Source: a virus. Taken from it: 64,000 nt of DNA. Within the stretch, counting starts at the first letter, position 1; the number at the start of each line of letters is the position of its first letter. The notes beneath the pieces are model-generated. The model had not been told where the DNA came from and ran no database searches. It worked only from the letters and a program-made list of their open reading frames with translations. The stretch is taken from the IMG/VR virus record IMGVR_UViG_3300033571_022405, positions 1-64,000 of that record; one strand, 5' to 3'. Below, piece by piece: positions 53,656-64,000 of the stretch. The position numbers were made by a program, and so were the translations under genes.

Positions 53656-56600
53656 TTAATATAATGTAGCTCCGCCCGGATGATTAATTTGAGTAACAAA
53701 AGCTGTAGCAGACCAAAGGGCTGTATATCCGACTGCGCCACTAGCCTGAATAGTTAATCTTGGAGAGTCTGTAGTATTTATCGCCGTACCCATTCCCATA
53801 CCATTCGGCATAGCCTCACCATAATATCTAAGAGTTTCTGTACCAAGTTTAGTAAATTTAATACCACTTGCTGTTCTTATCAAAGAACCTTCGATAACAA
53901 ATCCTCCTCCATTTCTGGTAGCGTTAGGATTAGGCGTTTGAGTAGAACCGGCTTGCCATAGAACCGAAGCTTCAATTCTATAAGTCCATACTCTATCATA
54001 TTCAGTATTAGTAAAATCTGAAAAATTACCTAAATTAATACAATTATTTGATGTTTCTACAACATTTATAGAATCCTTAGACCAATTGGTTACCAATGGC
54101 CTAATTTGAGATCCGTCTGTAGTGCGTGTTCTCAAATAGTACCTAGCATATTGTGAAGAACCATCATAAAAATCGTCTGTGGGCTTAAATGAGCCTGCGG
54201 CATATGTATGATTATGGTTAGTCCTTGTACATAAAGACTTGTAACCAAACTCTATACCTTTAGATGTTTGTAAATCATTAGCAGTTCTAGTGGATTGATA
54301 AGCCTTTAAGAATCTAGAACTGTTCCATGAATCTCCGTCCCACACAACATAAGTACCATCATCTAGCGTACTTAAGTCTGTGCCATCGCTTTTTCTTTTT
54401 GTAAAAGAAATGTCTACCAAGAAATTGGAGCCGCCCTGCGGGGTAGAATATACGTTAATAGGATAACTGGGGAAGCCAACGTCATCACTAGAGTAACCAC
54501 TCATCTGGGTTTTGATATCCAAAAGACTAGGAATTAAATTACCATCCCCATCTGTTCTAAGATATAAACCAGATGCAACAGAACCCGCTCCGTCTCCGAT
54601 TCTTAAGCTTCTAGACCATGATCTGCCATTTACATATAGAGCTACTCCATTGGTATTTCTGCTTAGTGCATCATTTAATTCTGCGTTAACAGCAACAGAA
54701 CCTGTTGGTAATATATGAAAACCTGCGCGAGTAGCAGCGGGTGATGTGCCAGATCGTAACACAGAAAATCTTCCACCCAAACCAAGATTATTAAATGTTG
54801 TATCTATTTGTGGATTAGAGCTTAAAATAATATTATATAATGCATCAAATGTTGACGTAGATAAAGAATCATAGGAAACAATACCTGTCGCACCCATGGC
54901 CATAACTCTTTGAGAGTTAACCCACCTTAAACTAGTATTACCGGTTGTTGATAATCCTTCATTAGCAAACAAAATACTATTAGCCGGAGTAACCGCTGTA
55001 CTAAGTCTACCACTGTTATTTACAAACAAGTATGTGCCAGTTAATCCTGTTGGTAGATTAACAAAATTCGAAACGGTTAATCCAGAAAAATTACCAGAAT
55101 TACCAGCGATATTAAAGATGTCTAATCTGTTTTGACTAAAGTTTGTATCAAATAATGTGCGAGCAAAATCTACGCCGCCACTACCTCTAATTCTGAATCT
55201 ATAGTTCGAAGCATCATCATTAACAAATAAACCACTAGATGTAATATAAAAACCATTATTACCGCCTAAATTAAAATTAATCTGATTAGTAGACGGAGTA
55301 TAAATAACATTATTTAAACCGCTGGCTACTTTATCATTAACTCTATATAATAAGCCTCCGTCTGCTCCAGAAATTCTTACAGGCAACTGCCAAGATCCCA
55401 CACCATTAATATCTGTTGCTAAAACATATTGATCTGGTGCGGCAAAACCCATTCTAAATCCGCTAGTGGTTATTAAACCACTCACTGATAGTGCAGAAGT
55501 GGGGCTGTCTGTGTTGATGCCGACTCTATTATTATTTAGTGTGGCATTAATAATTGAAACATTATTATTAGAAGACTTGACAATAAAATTATTTTGTGCT
55601 TGTCCAGAATTAATTATTAGAGCAGAATCATTTAGTATGATCTTATTGTCATTGCTTGAACCAATATAAACAGTGTGGTCGGCTATACCTGTGATATTGT
55701 AACCAAGCACTAAATTCTTAACTCCAGATATAGTATTATTATTTCCTATAATGACACCACTACTAAATAGATAAGAATTGTTGTTGCCTATAATGGTGTT
55801 GTGCGAACCGTAAACGGGGTCTGTTTCAACGCCGCCAGCGCCACCCTGGCTTTGATATGGCATAACTAATCCGCTAACAGTAGTAATCGGCTGGTTATTA
55901 TCGTCGAAAGTATTATTGATACTATAGAACCCGTTGGATGAGTCTATAGCCATAGGTATAGTAACAGTAATAGTGGTAGTATTATCTATAGTATTTTCTA
56001 CCACGTTTGATATTTCTCTGACAAAAGTATTTGCTAATGACGGAGGATTCTGTAAGCAAACGAGAATCTGATCTCCTTCTATATATTTATTTAATATTCC
56101 GATACTAGGAATAATAATATTAGCGCCGGTATTGTCTGTGGTATAAAATTGATTACGAGTAGAACCCAAAGCATTATTACGTCCATATACTATATTATTA
56201 ACTCCGTCTAATCTATTGGATGTACCAATAGCTATGCCGCTAGACACCACTTGATTATAACCAATAACAATATTACCACTACCAAAAACATCTACTTTTT
56301 TATCTGCTGTATTGAAAACTACAGATTCTCTTCCAATGACTGTGGTTTTACTACCAACAGTACCGATTCTATCTCCGATTAAAAAGTTAGAATTACCTAT
56401 ACCATAAGAATTAGACGCATTTTTAACATTATTATACGATCCAATAATATTAACATTAGAACCAGAAATAGCATTTTTGTTACCTACTATTGTATCAGTA
56501 TTACCACCATATATAACATTATTAATACCAGCAGATATAGAATTATTAATAGAACCAGTGGTGCGACGAGGTGTTCCACTTATAGACCCAACAGAATCTA

Positions 56601-58023
56601 CATAAACTCCTGTTTGGTTATTAAGAACTCCTAAAACTAAGTTATTATTACTAGTGGGTGGAACAGCATTGGTATCTCCTATGATACAGCTGTTGGTTAT
56701 AGAGCCGCTAGCATTATTCGCGTTGCCGACGATCAAAGAGGTAATAATATCTCTAGTAACATTGTTTTGTCCCACCAAAAGTAACTTGGTTGGTGTGCCG
56801 CTTGCCAAATTATTATTGATACCGATAATAATACTTTCTTCTAGGCCCTCTCTGGTATTATTACCCATGCCAACTAATATAGTATTATAAGAATCTAATA
56901 AGTTAACATTATTACCTATGATTAAACCACTATTAACATTAATTATATTTTGATCTGAACCTACGCAAATTAATTTAGAACCTATAATATTTTCATTGTT
57001 GCCGTGAACAATATTGGTGTTGCCGGTTAGAGAAACAAACGATCCTATTAAACTATTATTAGAACCACTAATAGTAGTAGCGTTGCCTATATAAATATTG
57101 TTATGGCCAGCATTTGTGGCACCGACACCTAAAACAATCCCTGATAGTCCAGATATAGACGATAGTTGTGTGAGTCCTACGGTAGCAGAAGATACTAGAT
57201 CGTTGTTGTTGCCCAATAATATATTTGAAGAACCCGAAACATCAACATTACGACCCACAACAGTATTTTGAGTACCACTAACATATAGTAGCTCACCGAT
57301 AGTAGTATTATTAGCACCAATTACATTAGACAAATTAACTAGAGCTAGTGTTTGGGCGCCATTAACACGATTATAATTACCTACAACAATACCACTAGTA
57401 TAAAGTCCAGTATTTTGAACACCAATACTAATGAGGTTATGTCCGGTTGCTTTGATATTGCTACCTATGAGAGTATAATTAAAACCAGAACCGGTAGAAT
57501 TACCACCTAATATGGTATTAAATAGACTGGCTTGGAATACTGGCTTATTTACTCCCTTGTCATCTACAGTAAAAATCATTTCGCCACTGGTAAAGCCGGT
57601 AACAGGATCTAATATCTTGGACATAATTTGTCCATAGTATATTTCTTGATAGTTGGTGTCTCTACCAGCTAAATTAATAATAGCAGGATAGCTGCCTGTT
57701 TGGGGCGGGGTTTGTGGGTTATGAACTAGTAAAAGAGTTACTCCAGTAGGACAATTAGTAACACTTTCTACAATAAGTCCATCTTTAGCACACGGAGCCA
57801 CTACGTGTAATATAGCGTCCGGTAGTCCGGTGCCTACGCCTAGTCTGCCTGTAGAAGCATCAAAATAAAGAGACCCATTGCCTGTGCCATAAACAGCAAA
57901 ATCTATATTGGCTTTGTTGGTGTTAAAACTAGTGTTAATGCCAGTTGTGTTAGACAAAGTAATATCTGGTATTAAACCAGAACCAACATATAAAACCCCG
58001 GAAATTCTTTCTGACATTGACAT
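53656..58023 (-). CDS. Tail fibre with YadA-head-like 14-residue repeats
   Basis: 1455 residues with a perfect AGGAGG site (complement of 58033-58038), 9 bases before the ATG at 58023; the start overlaps the tape-measure stop (TAATG). Residues about 170-870 contain many 14-residue units like IIGNNNTISGVKNL, the [IV]-x-G-x-x-N-x-x-x-G-x-x-N pattern of YadA head repeats, with one interruption near 620-740. Before and after are fibre motifs (GRLGVGTGLPDAILHV and RVGINTDSPTSALSVSG). The C-terminal 400 residues are unique and may be the receptor tip. Confidence 0.8.
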   Translation of the reverse strand: MSMSERISGVLYVGSGLIPDITLSNTTGINTSFNTNKANIDFAVYGTGNGSLYFDASTGRLGVGTGLPDAILHVVAPCAKDGLIVESVTNCPTGVTLLLVHNPQTPPQTGSYPAIINLAGRDTNYQEIYYGQIMSKILDPVTGFTSGEMIFTVDDKGVNKPVFQASLFNTILGGNSTGSGFNYTLIGSNIKATGHNLISIGVQNTGLYTSGIVVGNYNRVNGAQTLALVNLSNVIGANNTTIGELLYVSGTQNTVVGRNVDVSGSSNILLGNNNDLVSSATVGLTQLSSISGLSGIVLGVGATNAGHNNIYIGNATTISGSNNSLIGSFVSLTGNTNIVHGNNENIIGSKLICVGSDQNIINVNSGLIIGNNVNLLDSYNTILVGMGNNTREGLEESIIIGINNNLASGTPTKLLLVGQNNVTRDIITSLIVGNANNASGSITNSCIIGDTNAVPPTSNNNLVLGVLNNQTGVYVDSVGSISGTPRRTTGSINNSISAGINNVIYGGNTDTIVGNKNAISGSNVNIIGSYNNVKNASNSYGIGNSNFLIGDRIGTVGSKTTVIGRESVVFNTADKKVDVFGSGNIVIGYNQVVSSGIAIGTSNRLDGVNNIVYGRNNALGSTRNQFYTTDNTGANIIIPSIGILNKYIEGDQILVCLQNPPSLANTFVREISNVVENTIDNTTTITVTIPMAIDSSNGFYSINNTFDDNNQPITTVSGLVMPYQSQGGAGGVETDPVYGSHNTIIGNNNSYLFSSGVIIGNNNTISGVKNLVLGYNITGIADHTVYIGSSNDNKIILNDSALIINSGQAQNNFIVKSSNNNVSIINATLNNNRVGINTDSPTSALSVSGLITTSGFRMGFAAPDQYVLATDINGVGSWQLPVRISGADGGLLYRVNDKVASGLNNVIYTPSTNQINFNLGGNNGFYITSSGLFVNDDASNYRFRIRGSGGVDFARTLFDTNFSQNRLDIFNIAGNSGNFSGLTVSNFVNLPTGLTGTYLFVNNSGRLSTAVTPANSILFANEGLSTTGNTSLRWVNSQRVMAMGATGIVSYDSLSTSTFDALYNIILSSNPQIDTTFNNLGLGGRFSVLRSGTSPAATRAGFHILPTGSVAVNAELNDALSRNTNGVALYVNGRSWSRSLRIGDGAGSVASGLYLRTDGDGNLIPSLLDIKTQMSGYSSDDVGFPSYPINVYSTPQGGSNFLVDISFTKRKSDGTDLSTLDDGTYVVWDGDSWNSSRFLKAYQSTRTANDLQTSKGIEFGYKSLCTRTNHNHTYAAGSFKPTDDFYDGSSQYARYYLRTRTTDGSQIRPLVTNWSKDSINVVETSNNCINLGNFSDFTNTEYDRVWTYRIEASVLWQAGSTQTPNPNATRNGGGFVIEGSLIRTASGIKFTKLGTETLRYYGEAMPNGMGMGTAINTTDSPRLTIQASGAVGYTALWSATAFVTQINHPGGATLY
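55650..57520 (-). repeat. Tandem 14-codon YadA-head-like repeats
   Basis: 42-base coding units with a fixed Gly and Asn spacing, for example VVGNYNRVNGAQTL and VVGRNVDVSGSSNI. The array is broken near 55810-56170 by non-repeat sequence and resumes briefly after it. Copies are diverged, with no long identical DNA stretches. Confidence 0.8.
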
Positions 58024-61000
58024 TATGATTTGCCTCCTAAAGCACCTTCAGTATCTTGATTTAGTTTGTTCATAGCATTATTAACTTCTCTTAAAACCAT
58101 AGACTGTATAGATTCTGTTGTTAAGTTTTCTAAAGTACTTGCTCCATTAAATACCACTTCAACCTTATGATTACCTTGTACATTAATGACCGGCGGTAAG
58201 TTTAGTCCCTTAAGTTGACCAATAAATGCTTCAAACTTTGTAGTAAACTGGCTAATACCGTCTAAAGATAATGAGCCACTTTCACCATTGTCTCTATTGT
58301 TAGATACACCGCCTTGCTGACTTTGAAAATTAGTATTAGATGCAAATGTTGCTATTTGATTTAGGAACGGAGTTGCAGTAGATAATGCTTGAGTAAATTG
58401 TGTTACATTTGTTGTTAAGGGTCCAAATATTTGATCAAAATTAGGCATACCAGCAGCGGGAGAAGCTATTTGGGTTGTTGCTGTGGCTACTGCTCCTTGT
58501 TGAACAGTAGCTCGTCCAGCAGGATTTGATATATCCGGAAAATATCTTTCATCTATCTGTCTGGTTCTGCTATCAGCATACGAAGAGTTGGTATTCTTAA
58601 GTGTCTCTTGGTCTGTTTTAGACAGGGAAGCAAAAGAACTATCTCTTATTTGTTTTTGTTTAGATTCTTCCGGCATAACGTTGAATCTTATCTCGTCAAA
58701 TCTCTCCTGGTCACCATCTTTAGCTTTTCCAGATGCTATTCTGCCTCTAATCTGTTTTTCTTCATAGGCTTGAGCCTTCATGGCTTTTTGAGTTTCATAC
58801 CCTGCTCGCTTTTCTTGTCTATCAGCAGCAGCAGCAAATTTTCTATCTCCTCTCACTTCATTAACGCTACGACCCTCTCTGAAAGCTTGTTGTATAGGAG
58901 TTTCACCAGGCAGTCCTCGTCTGTTTTCATCTACTGACGATCCTAATACTCTTCTTTTGGGATCTTCTGATCTTGTTTTTTCTGCTGGTAGATTTTTATT
59001 AAGTTGATTAATACCTTGTAATATACCAGACAATAAAGTTAAGGCTTTATCTTGACTAGAAGATTCTCTAGGTCCTATACCAGCAGAACCTATTCTCATT
59101 CCGTCTTGAGCATATATCGGAGATACTACTCCTCCGTTTGCTAGACTATTATTATTAATAGCTTTTAATAATGGCAAGTGCTTTTGAGTAGATGATCTGT
59201 TTATAACAAATTCGCCAGGAGTAAGCATTGCCGGAACAGTGTCTGTGCCTTTGGGTTCGTATGGAATTAACGTTCCTTCAGCAGCATATATTAATCCACC
59301 AGTATATTTCTTTTTAGGATTACGATATTTATTATATGGTAATTTATTTCTTTTTTCATTTAATTGATTGCTTCTAACATTTTCATTTCTCGCAGAATAT
59401 CCTCCGGAAAAGGGATTTGATCCGCCCAAATAATCATAACCAAAAGCGCTACCTGCTGTTAAACCACCAAGAATAGCATTTCTAGCTCCAAATTTTAAAA
59501 GACCCCCAATACCAATCTTGGATGCTCTGCTGGTTCCTTTAGCTATTGAAGCTATGCCAGAAGCAGTTCTTGCAACTCCGCTGGTGACCAACTCATTAAT
59601 ATCTCTATTTAAGAAATTACTGATCTCTTTAGATTTTTTTGTTGATGAGACTTTAGTAGTGGAATCTCTGTCTGTAATATTAAATTTCCTGCGATCTCCG
59701 TATTTTTTCGCAATATCATTAAGCTGATCATTAGTAAAACCCGCATTTGCTTCTTTAAGAGATCTAGGCTCCCCTGCTCCACGAGTAACCGAATTTGCAG
59801 ATGAAGCTTTTGGAGCCGCTTTACTACTAGAAACAGTGGCGTCAGCCACCTTTCCCAAATTCCTAGTACTATATGCAGCAGCAGCGGCTTCTGCTTCGGG
59901 CACAAATCGCATAGGATTTTGACTCGCTAATGATAAGGGATTAGTAAATGGAGTATTCGATCTCCTATATAAGTTATTCGCTGCTTGCTGCAATCCTTCC
60001 AATGGCACAAATTGTGTTTGTGCAGCCGATTCTGTGTATTTTCTAATTTTATTTAATCTGTTAGCATTTGCCACAGCTTTAGCTCCTACTCCAACACCTA
60101 TGTAAGATGCAGGATCTAAAACCGTATCTGCTGCGATGTTAGAATAATCATAAACTTTCTGGGTAGTAGCATCAGACCCCGCAGTATATCTTTTCTCAAT
60201 TTCTTGTCTTTGTTGACCCATTTCGTTAGCATAATTTATGCCGTCTCTATCTCCTGATAGAGCAGCAAACGAGCCGCCAACCCTAGTTAAGCCTTCCCTA
60301 ACTCCGACGGAACCGGCTTCTATAAGAGTATCTAATTTTTGTGAAAAAGCGTCTGATGCTGCTTGTTCTTGATCATTAGCTGATGGCCTAGCTATTAATG
60401 ATGCTCCTTTAATTATACTTAATAAACCCGTTTGTAACCCATATCTGCTAGTTTGTGCGGCACCAGAAGCAAATTGAGTGATCGGATTATCTGTATAAGC
60501 TGCTAACGCCCGATCAGTCATGGTTCCTTTAGCAACATCTTGTTCATAAGCGATGTCTTTTATAGCTTGGTCATTTCTTTGTTTGATTTCCAGTCTTACT
60601 GCCTCAGCATTTTGTGCTACGCCTGGAGTTTTTCTAGCAAACACGCTATTTAAGCTTTGGTCTAATGTGTCTGCTTGTTGATTAGTCATTTCCGAATTTT
60701 CAGCTACTAATTCTCGTTTAGCTGCTAGTCTTGCATTATTTGTACTAATAGTATTTGATCCGATATTTGCTATTCTTTTTTCTCTAGCCTCTTGAGAAGC
60801 CGCCATCGCATCATTACCTACTTGTATTACTGCATCTCTATAAGCTTCTTTGGAAGGTGGCTCAGTACCAGAAGAGCCCATAGCCTTAGCAATTTTTTCT
60901 TCTTGTTTTTGACGATAATAAGCTAACCACTCTTCGTGTGTACGTTCAACAACACCTCCCTCATTCATAAACTGTAGTAATCCCAAATTTTTAGATGAGG

Positions 61001-63989
61001 CTTTTTGATTAACCACAAATTCACCAGCAGAAAGCATAGCGGGTACTGTATCCGAGCCTTTACTCAAATAACCGCCGCTACTAGCATAAACTATGCCACC
61101 CCTACTTCTTCCAGCTGGTCTTGGACCAAACTGAAATGGTTCTGGTTCTTCTTCCCATCTAAAACCATTGTTATCTACAACCATCCGTCTCCTGCCTCGT
61201 GGCTGCTGTGGTTGCTGTTGAGGTTGTGGTTGATTAGGCATCTGATTTCCGGGTCTACCTATTCCATTTTGAGCATTATTATTCTGAGCATTTTCAAAAG
61301 CTCCTCGTAAAGCATCCATAGCCTTTATCAAACCCTGATTAGCATTAGCTAAAACAGCGCTTTGTTGATCTAGTAAATTTTTATTTAAATTATTTGTTGC
61401 TTCTATCAATGACTTTTGTTCAACAGCAAGCATAGCTTGCAGCTTCATAATTTGCTTATCTTCTTCTGGGGGCTGTCTTAATAAAGAAATAATCTGTCTA
61501 AAAATAGGACTATTTTGTAGTCCTGTTCCTTGTGCTCGTGCAAAGTTTTCTAACAAATCTGCACGCATAGTATTAACTTCTTGACCTTTTAATCCACTAA
61601 TTTGTACTAGATCATTAAACATGCCCAAAGCTTTTTGAGTTTGTGCGGCAAAAGCTTGTTGAGCAGCTGACATTGCTTCAACAGGAGAACCGCCTCTATT
61701 AATAGTTTCAAAATATGCTCTTTGTGCTGCTGTAGATTGATTAATAGTAACTAAGTTACCATTTAATGTACGATTTAATACAGAGTATGTGTCATTTAAA
61801 TCTGCTAATTCTTCAGGAGTGCTACCTACTAATTTTTCAGCGAAACCTACTCCAGCCTGTAATCTATTTTCTCTTTCGCTATTTATTCTTTGTATTTCTC
61901 CCAATATATCATTAATATTTTTTTCTATAACACCAGGTAAACTACCTAATGCTCCATCTACATTCTTTATTTCTCTATCTAATTTGATTAAGCTAGTTTG
62001 CAGAACAGATATACCTCTAATATTCAATGCTTGAGTAGTAGTGGCTTGTTGTAATTTTGCTTGAATTTCTTCTCTATTTGCCATCAATAATTGTCTTCTA
62101 GACATCAAGGTATTAGAATCCATTTCTCTAGGATTAATACCAAACCGAGTAGCGCTCTCAAGTCTATTAGCTCCTAGTCTCGCATTAATATCTACATCTC
62201 TACCAAAAATTTCTTTAAGTCTAAAAGAAGTATTAATCAAGCCAGACTGTAATCCCACTAAATTATCTTGTATTTGTTGCTGTATAGCGGCTGCTTTTTC
62301 AACTTGCTGACCATAACTATTCATTATTTCGCCAAGGGTCTCAAATTGATTTTTGAGCGTATTAAACGAAGCTTTACTATATTCTATGATTTGTCTAAAG
62401 CCTTCAATATCTAAAAGCTTTTGAGGATCTATTTCTCCTCCTGGGTTGTCTTTGCTTTGTTGTGCAATGGCCCCTTTTAGTTGTTGTCGAACGGTGTCTG
62501 TGATACGATTATCTCCAAAAATCGGAATCATTTGTCTAGTTAATTCATTTACTATTTTATCAGATATATTTTCATTGTTCCCAGTTTTTTGAGCTTGAAC
62601 AGCAATATTTCTAATAGTATTTTCAATATTATCCCCAAAATTATAAAATGCTTCTACGAATTTACTGTCTTGACCAAACATGCCACTAACTTGTCTAACT
62701 GCTCCCTGTCTTTCAGCAGCAGAATATGCGTTAGGATTATCTAATATATTGCGTGATCTAAATGAAATATTAGGAGACGTCTGATTATTTAGTAGTTCAT
62801 CAGATCTTTGGGCTACGGCATCAAACTCAAACTTGGCTCTACTCAAAGCCTGATTCATATTTTCAAATGTTTGAGTTATACTCACAGAAGCTAATTCTAA
62901 TGTTTTAGCTAATTTTTGAGACGCTGCTATTCTTTGTTTATCTGCGCTTAAAGCTCTTTCTGCTTCTGTAGATAGTAAGAAATATTTATCCGCTAATGCT
63001 TTTTGTCTTTCTGCCAAATTAACCGCTATTTTAGGATCAGTTTTAGCTTGCTCGTTTAATTCTGCTGATTTTTGTCTATATTCTTTATCTGCTTCTAGTA
63101 TATTACTTCTTATAGCTGCCGCGCCGGATGTGCCAAAAGAAGACAAAGCCTGATCAAATGTAAATCCTTTTTCAATTTTTGTTGTTAATGCTTTGCGAGC
63201 TATATCAGAACCCATTCTATTCTGAGAAGCTTCCTGCTCTGCAATATCTTGAGACGATAAATTAGAGTTTTTATAAAATCCTAATGTTAATCTTTCTAAA
63301 GAATTTTTACCAAAATAAGAGTCTAAAGTATTAGATATAACCCCAGGTTGTCTCTTTAAATTTTCATTTTCAATATTTTTAGATTCTTCTAGACCAATAT
63401 TTCGCAAACTTGCTAAAATATTTTGATTAGCAGCTGCATTATTAGGTTGTCTTAATAATTTTTCTATATTCTTTTCTGCAGTATCAGCTTCTTTATCTAT
63501 TTTTAGTTTACTAAGTTCTATTTCAGCTTCGGCCACGCCCTTATTAAAATTATCTACAGCAGACACAGCTCCTAACATGGCACCAGCAAAAGCTCCCATC
63601 GGACCAAATTGAGCACCAATAGCTAATGACGAAGTAACTCCTGTAATAGCAGATGAGTATCCTCTATTCTGTACCTTGTCGGTACCTAGTGCGTTAACAA
63701 TAGCGTCTCCAATTGCTGGTCCTATAAAAGCTAAAGATAAACCAAAATTTTGTAAATTGAATCTACTACCAGTATTGGCATCTGCCCCATTGGCTGCCGG
63801 AGTATTAGCTGCCGGAGTATTAGCTACTGATGATCTAGTGAAAAATCCTCGTACTCTACTAGTAGAATTTTGAATAGCCTGAAAAGCTCTTTGACTTAAT
63901 GAGGATGATCTAGACACATTTTCTGCAGAAGTGGCCGCTCTTTGCATATATTGACTAATCACTCTAGACGATGCTTCAGCAGCGGCCAT
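58023..63989 (-). CDS. Tail tape-measure protein (5' end probably outside the window)
   Basis: At least 1988 residues, with long Gln/Asn/Ala-rich helical regions typical of tape measures, which set tail length and help DNA exit. The ATG at 63989 has no Shine-Dalgarno sequence, and the frame is open upstream to the window edge, so the true start may lie beyond it. A hydrophobic stretch occurs near residues 85-150. Two copies of a G-[ST]-DTVPAML-x-x-GEFV motif, at about 60955-61085 and 59131-59260, mark conserved modules seen in other tape measures. A Gln/Pro/Arg-rich linker (about 61180-61260) separates domains. Confidence 0.85.
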   Translation of the reverse strand: MAAAEASSRVISQYMQRAATSAENVSRSSSLSQRAFQAIQNSTSRVRGFFTRSSVANTPAANTPAANGADANTGSRFNLQNFGLSLAFIGPAIGDAIVNALGTDKVQNRGYSSAITGVTSSLAIGAQFGPMGAFAGAMLGAVSAVDNFNKGVAEAEIELSKLKIDKEADTAEKNIEKLLRQPNNAAANQNILASLRNIGLEESKNIENENLKRQPGVISNTLDSYFGKNSLERLTLGFYKNSNLSSQDIAEQEASQNRMGSDIARKALTTKIEKGFTFDQALSSFGTSGAAAIRSNILEADKEYRQKSAELNEQAKTDPKIAVNLAERQKALADKYFLLSTEAERALSADKQRIAASQKLAKTLELASVSITQTFENMNQALSRAKFEFDAVAQRSDELLNNQTSPNISFRSRNILDNPNAYSAAERQGAVRQVSGMFGQDSKFVEAFYNFGDNIENTIRNIAVQAQKTGNNENISDKIVNELTRQMIPIFGDNRITDTVRQQLKGAIAQQSKDNPGGEIDPQKLLDIEGFRQIIEYSKASFNTLKNQFETLGEIMNSYGQQVEKAAAIQQQIQDNLVGLQSGLINTSFRLKEIFGRDVDINARLGANRLESATRFGINPREMDSNTLMSRRQLLMANREEIQAKLQQATTTQALNIRGISVLQTSLIKLDREIKNVDGALGSLPGVIEKNINDILGEIQRINSERENRLQAGVGFAEKLVGSTPEELADLNDTYSVLNRTLNGNLVTINQSTAAQRAYFETINRGGSPVEAMSAAQQAFAAQTQKALGMFNDLVQISGLKGQEVNTMRADLLENFARAQGTGLQNSPIFRQIISLLRQPPEEDKQIMKLQAMLAVEQKSLIEATNNLNKNLLDQQSAVLANANQGLIKAMDALRGAFENAQNNNAQNGIGRPGNQMPNQPQPQQQPQQPRGRRRMVVDNNGFRWEEEPEPFQFGPRPAGRSRGGIVYASSGGYLSKGSDTVPAMLSAGEFVVNQKASSKNLGLLQFMNEGGVVERTHEEWLAYYRQKQEEKIAKAMGSSGTEPPSKEAYRDAVIQVGNDAMAASQEAREKRIANIGSNTISTNNARLAAKRELVAENSEMTNQQADTLDQSLNSVFARKTPGVAQNAEAVRLEIKQRNDQAIKDIAYEQDVAKGTMTDRALAAYTDNPITQFASGAAQTSRYGLQTGLLSIIKGASLIARPSANDQEQAASDAFSQKLDTLIEAGSVGVREGLTRVGGSFAALSGDRDGINYANEMGQQRQEIEKRYTAGSDATTQKVYDYSNIAADTVLDPASYIGVGVGAKAVANANRLNKIRKYTESAAQTQFVPLEGLQQAANNLYRRSNTPFTNPLSLASQNPMRFVPEAEAAAAAYSTRNLGKVADATVSSSKAAPKASSANSVTRGAGEPRSLKEANAGFTNDQLNDIAKKYGDRRKFNITDRDSTTKVSSTKKSKEISNFLNRDINELVTSGVARTASGIASIAKGTSRASKIGIGGLLKFGARNAILGGLTAGSAFGYDYLGGSNPFSGGYSARNENVRSNQLNEKRNKLPYNKYRNPKKKYTGGLIYAAEGTLIPYEPKGTDTVPAMLTPGEFVINRSSTQKHLPLLKAINNNSLANGGVVSPIYAQDGMRIGSAGIGPRESSSQDKALTLLSGILQGINQLNKNLPAEKTRSEDPKRRVLGSSVDENRRGLPGETPIQQAFREGRSVNEVRGDRKFAAAADRQEKRAGYETQKAMKAQAYEEKQIRGRIASGKAKDGDQERFDEIRFNVMPEESKQKQIRDSSFASLSKTDQETLKNTNSSYADSRTRQIDERYFPDISNPAGRATVQQGAVATATTQIASPAAGMPNFDQIFGPLTTNVTQFTQALSTATPFLNQIATFASNTNFQSQQGGVSNNRDNGESGSLSLDGISQFTTKFEAFIGQLKGLNLPPVINVQGNHKVEVVFNGASTLENLTTESIQSMVLREVNNAMNKLNQDTEGALGGKS

Positions 63990-64000
63990 TCTGTCGGATC

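Noticed and set aside
1-64000. tRNA or rRNA genes
   Set aside because: No intergenic gap is long enough for a tRNA cloverleaf except a few of about 60-70 bases, and none of these shows a T-loop GTTCAA-type sequence or acceptor stem.

Overview
The window is a 64 kb stretch of an AT-rich (roughly one third G+C by eye) genome of a tailed double-stranded DNA bacteriophage (Caudoviricetes), probably a large virulent one. The evidence is a tape-measure protein with coiled regions, a run of giant tail/baseplate/fibre proteins, a nearly complete phage replisome, nucleotide-scavenging enzymes, free-standing homing-type nucleases, and genes packed almost end to end with ATGA or TAATG overlaps. No rRNA, tRNA, CRISPR array, integrase or transposase was seen. 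The longest stretch without a gene is about 70 bases, so no long non-coding region needs explaining. The host is not shown directly. The GlsB-type membrane protein, the small secreted Cys-motif protein and the membrane-anchored DUF2135-like protein resemble, from memory, proteins common in Planctomycetota; treat this as a weak hint.

Layout. (1) 1-5403, + strand: the tail end of an upstream gene, three small secreted or membrane proteins, a papain-like peptidase with a cysteine-rich insert, and a 907-residue protein made largely of 15-16 residue solenoid repeats. (2) 5447-11876, +: dCMP deaminase, then a glycan module with GT-A-like glycosyltransferases, FkbM-type and class I methyltransferases, and an NAD-dependent sugar epimerase. 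(3) 11947-29244, +: nucleotide metabolism and replication: B12-dependent ribonucleotide reductase, dUTPase, PhoH ATPase, HNH nuclease, several unknowns, RecA-like recombinase, DnaB helicase, primase, dNMP kinase, Cas4/RecB-like nuclease, a DNA polymerase III alpha subunit split into two genes with a DEDDh exonuclease between them, and SSB. (4) 29298-35387, +: a second glycan module led by two GT4-type enzymes. (5) 35368-38151, +: a homing-type endonuclease, a possible ssDNA-annealing protein with a zinc-ribbon partner, and a membrane-anchored protein. (6) 38138-63989, - strand: the tail module, in transcription order tape measure, YadA-head-like fibre, 550-aa tail protein, 1752-aa baseplate-hub-like protein, about 2695-aa cysteine-rich giant protein and a small zinc-ribbon protein. 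The two gene blocks converge and overlap by 14 bases at 38138-38151.

How the genes fit together. Ribonucleotide reductase, dCMP deaminase, dUTPase and dNMP kinase would feed dNTPs to a replisome that brings its own helicase, primase, polymerase catalytic subunit, proofreader and SSB. No thymidylate synthase, sliding clamp or clamp loader is in the window, so these come from elsewhere in the genome or from the host. The glycan modules most plausibly decorate virion proteins or alter the host surface; their substrates cannot be read from sequence. The most notable features are the split polymerase with a proofreader between its halves, the insulated ssb unit (near-consensus promoter, strong terminator, distinct codon use), two repeat-built adhesin-like proteins of different architecture, and the giant cysteine-rich tail protein.
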